8,261 nt of DNA from contig JAFZRD010000211.1 of NCBI GenBank assembly GCA_017620055.1, positions 1 to 8,261 on the forward strand. The letters are read 5' to 3'. The notes below the pieces were generated by a model, which ran no database searches, was not told the origin of the DNA, and saw only the letters and a program-made list of their open reading frames with translations. The stretch's first letter is position 1, and each line of letters opens with the position of its first letter. Source of the DNA: Lachnospiraceae bacterium. Its GTDB lineage: Bacteria > Bacillota_A > Clostridia > Lachnospirales > Lachnospiraceae. The position numbers were made by a program, and so were the translations under genes. This document shows, in pieces, positions 6,936 to 8,261 of the stretch.

Positions 6936-8261
6936 CGATCTTTACCCAAAAACCGCTTTTTTACATAATTTGCTAGCGTAATTATATCACGTCTGTTTAT
7001 AATTGCAAAAACGGCAAATATCGCGATCGCAAGGCCGTACCTGATGATCACGGACCTCATATCGTCGCCGTAGAGGGAGAGGAATAAAAGTCCCGTCGCC
7101 ATCATCACGGCCATCGCGATGAACATGTACGCATCATCATAGACCTTCTCGCGAAGGACGAATCTCACCATCACGAAATGCATGACCATCAGAACAAGAT
7201 AGCTCGCGAGCGTCGTATAAGCGGCCGCTGTGTATCCGAAGCGCGGAATGAACGCGGCGTTTAAGAGATAGTTGATCCCGGCTGCGGCGCATGACCCGAT
7301 GGCTATGATCGGAGTCTTCTTCATGAATATCTCGACGTTGACGTAGTTCGTGTAGAAGTACTGCGCCAGCGTTCCGAGAACTATCGGCGGAACGACGAAC
7401 TTGGCGATCCAGTATGTGTTATTGGATATCGATAAGAGCATCAGTGCTTCGGGAGCCGCAACGATGAATGCGAACGAGAGGAAGCACCCGAGCATGACGA
7501 GCTTCTTCTGGATACTCCTGATCTTCTCGCGCTCCCCGGCAAACAGCGTATCGTTGAACCACGGCAGCCACGCCTGTCCGATGGCGTTCGTGAATATCAT
7601 CAGGAGCGTTGCGAACGAATATCCGAATATATACAGGCCCGAATCGGCGTCCCCTATTATGTCCTTGATCATTATCCTGTCCATCTGTGCCAGAAGGATG
7701 AGCGCAAGGGCATGCGGGATCATCGGAAGGCCGATCTTGAGGGCATATGTCCAGTACTCCCGGTTATAGAAAACCTTTCCCTGTACTATGAAACGGATGT
7801 AGAACACGATACCCATTATCGCGGTCGGGATGATGACACCGAGTATCTTGCCGATGTATCTGGCATCCGAGAATATGAGCATCAGCGTGATCGAGAGTGC
7901 CACCTGTCCGACGCATGTGATGACCGAGATCAGAATGTTCTCCTTGTACCGGTATTCGTATCTGCATTTCTGCATCATATATTCCACGGACGGGGATACA
8001 CACAGATACGCGAACAGGCCCACGGCGAGCGGGACCTCATAGTGGATCCACCCCGCGAGGGCTTCCCTGAATATGAATGCAAACACGAGAAGAATGAGTC
8101 CGAACGAACTCGACAGACCATGGAGTGCGGACATATACTCATCAAACTTATCGGCAAAATCAAGCTTTGCCCGGCCGATCGAATATACGACGCACAGACA
8201 TGCAAACACATTGAACACGTCTATCCATGAATTGTATGTATTGGCGCGGCCGTAGTCGGCC
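6932..8261 (-). CDS. Wzx-type polysaccharide flippase (MATE/MOP superfamily), 5'-truncated by window edge
   Basis: Integral membrane protein expected to flip undecaprenyl-diphosphate-linked repeat units across the cytoplasmic membrane. About 442 residues are visible, against roughly 470-500 usual for the family, so some 40 residues (first helix and first loop) are missing. The reading frame stays open to the right edge: before the GTG at 8218-8216 it reads ADYGRANTYNSWIDVFNVFA, which matches the usual flippase region just after the first helix. That GTG is therefore internal. Many hydrophobic helices are visible, separated by short charged loops. The central segment GLPMIPHALALILLAQMDRI followed by an AGLY-like SGLYIFGYSF is the characteristic middle of this family. 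It ends in a basic tail (KKRFLGKDR). Its TGA overlaps the ATG of the next gene by 4 nt (ATGA), which implies translational coupling. Family assignment is firm; the transported glycan is unknown. Confidence 0.93.
   Translation of the reverse strand, partial: ADYGRANTYNSWIDVFNVFACLCVVYSIGRAKLDFADKFDEYMSALHGLSSSFGLILLVFAFIFREALAGWIHYEVPLAVGLFAYLCVSPSVEYMMQKCRYEYRYKENILISVITCVGQVALSITLMLIFSDARYIGKILGVIIPTAIMGIVFYIRFIVQGKVFYNREYWTYALKIGLPMIPHALALILLAQMDRIMIKDIIGDADSGLYIFGYSFATLLMIFTNAIGQAWLPWFNDTLFAGEREKIRSIQKKLVMLGCFLSFAFIVAAPEALMLLSISNNTYWIAKFVVPPIVLGTLAQYFYTNYVNVEIFMKKTPIIAIGSCAAAGINYLLNAAFIPRFGYTAAAYTTLASYLVLMVMHFVMVRFVLREKVYDDAYMFIAMAVMMATGLLFLSLYGDDMRSVIIRYGLAIAIFAVFAIINRRDIITLANYVKKRFLGKDR

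Noticed and set aside
8216..8218. GTG as the start codon of the flippase
   Set aside because: The frame stays open to the window edge and the residues before the GTG match the family; starting here would drop the first membrane helix.
7712..8230. Plus-strand 172-codon frame opposite the flippase
   Set aside because: Polar, His/Arg/Glu-rich translation typical of the antisense of a membrane protein gene; no family resemblance.
1..8261. Promoters, terminators, RNA genes, mobile elements, CRISPR
   Set aside because: The gaps between genes are 0-6 nt and no inverted repeat with a T-run, array, transposase or RNA signature was seen on either strand by reading.

Overview
The window is the interior of a surface-polysaccharide (capsule/exopolysaccharide or cell-wall glycan) gene cluster. 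Seven genes lie head to tail on the minus strand, so transcription runs from high to low coordinates. Both ends are cut: the first gene in reading order (flippase, right edge) lacks its N-terminus and the last one (glycosyltransferase, left edge) lacks its C-terminal half. Nearly every base is coding. The largest gap is 6 nt, several genes overlap by 4 nt (ATGA) or abut directly (TAAATG), and no promoter, terminator, RNA gene, mobile element or CRISPR array is visible. This looks like part of a single translationally coupled operon whose promoter and terminator lie outside the window.

Layout in transcription order: (1) 8261-6932, Wzx/MATE-like polysaccharide flippase, partial; (2) 6935-5274, a two-domain protein with an N-terminal CMP-sialic/nonulosonic-acid-type cytidylyltransferase and a C-terminal PseG/SpsG-like domain; (3) 5267-3804, GT4 glycosyltransferase with an unusual charged N-terminal extension; (4) 3803-2442, membrane polyprenyl-phosphate sugar-1-phosphate transferase that starts the repeat unit; (5) 2439-1690, GT2 (GT-A) glycosyltransferase; (6) 1689-508, GT4 glycosyltransferase; (7) 504-1, N-terminal 168 residues of a third GT-B/GT4-like glycosyltransferase.

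Inferred function: the initiating transferase loads the first sugar phosphate onto undecaprenyl phosphate, the GT2 and GT4 enzymes extend the lipid-linked oligosaccharide at the inner face of the membrane, and the flippase moves it outward. The fused cytidylyltransferase/PseG-like protein suggests that the glycan, or a co-encoded one, carries a nonulosonic acid (pseudaminic, legionaminic or related). No polymerase (Wzy), chain-length regulator, NeuB/PseI-type synthase or recognisable sialyltransferase is present here; they may lie outside the window.

Organism: not determinable with certainty. Intermediate GC, frequent ATA (Ile) and AGG/AGA (Arg) codons, purine-rich Shine-Dalgarno sequences, and the style of the glycosyltransferases fit a Clostridia member (Lachnospiraceae/Ruminococcaceae-like gut or rumen anaerobe). 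This is inference only. The system is an accessory polysaccharide locus of a known general type; its most distinctive parts are the domain fusion and the N-terminally extended GT4.
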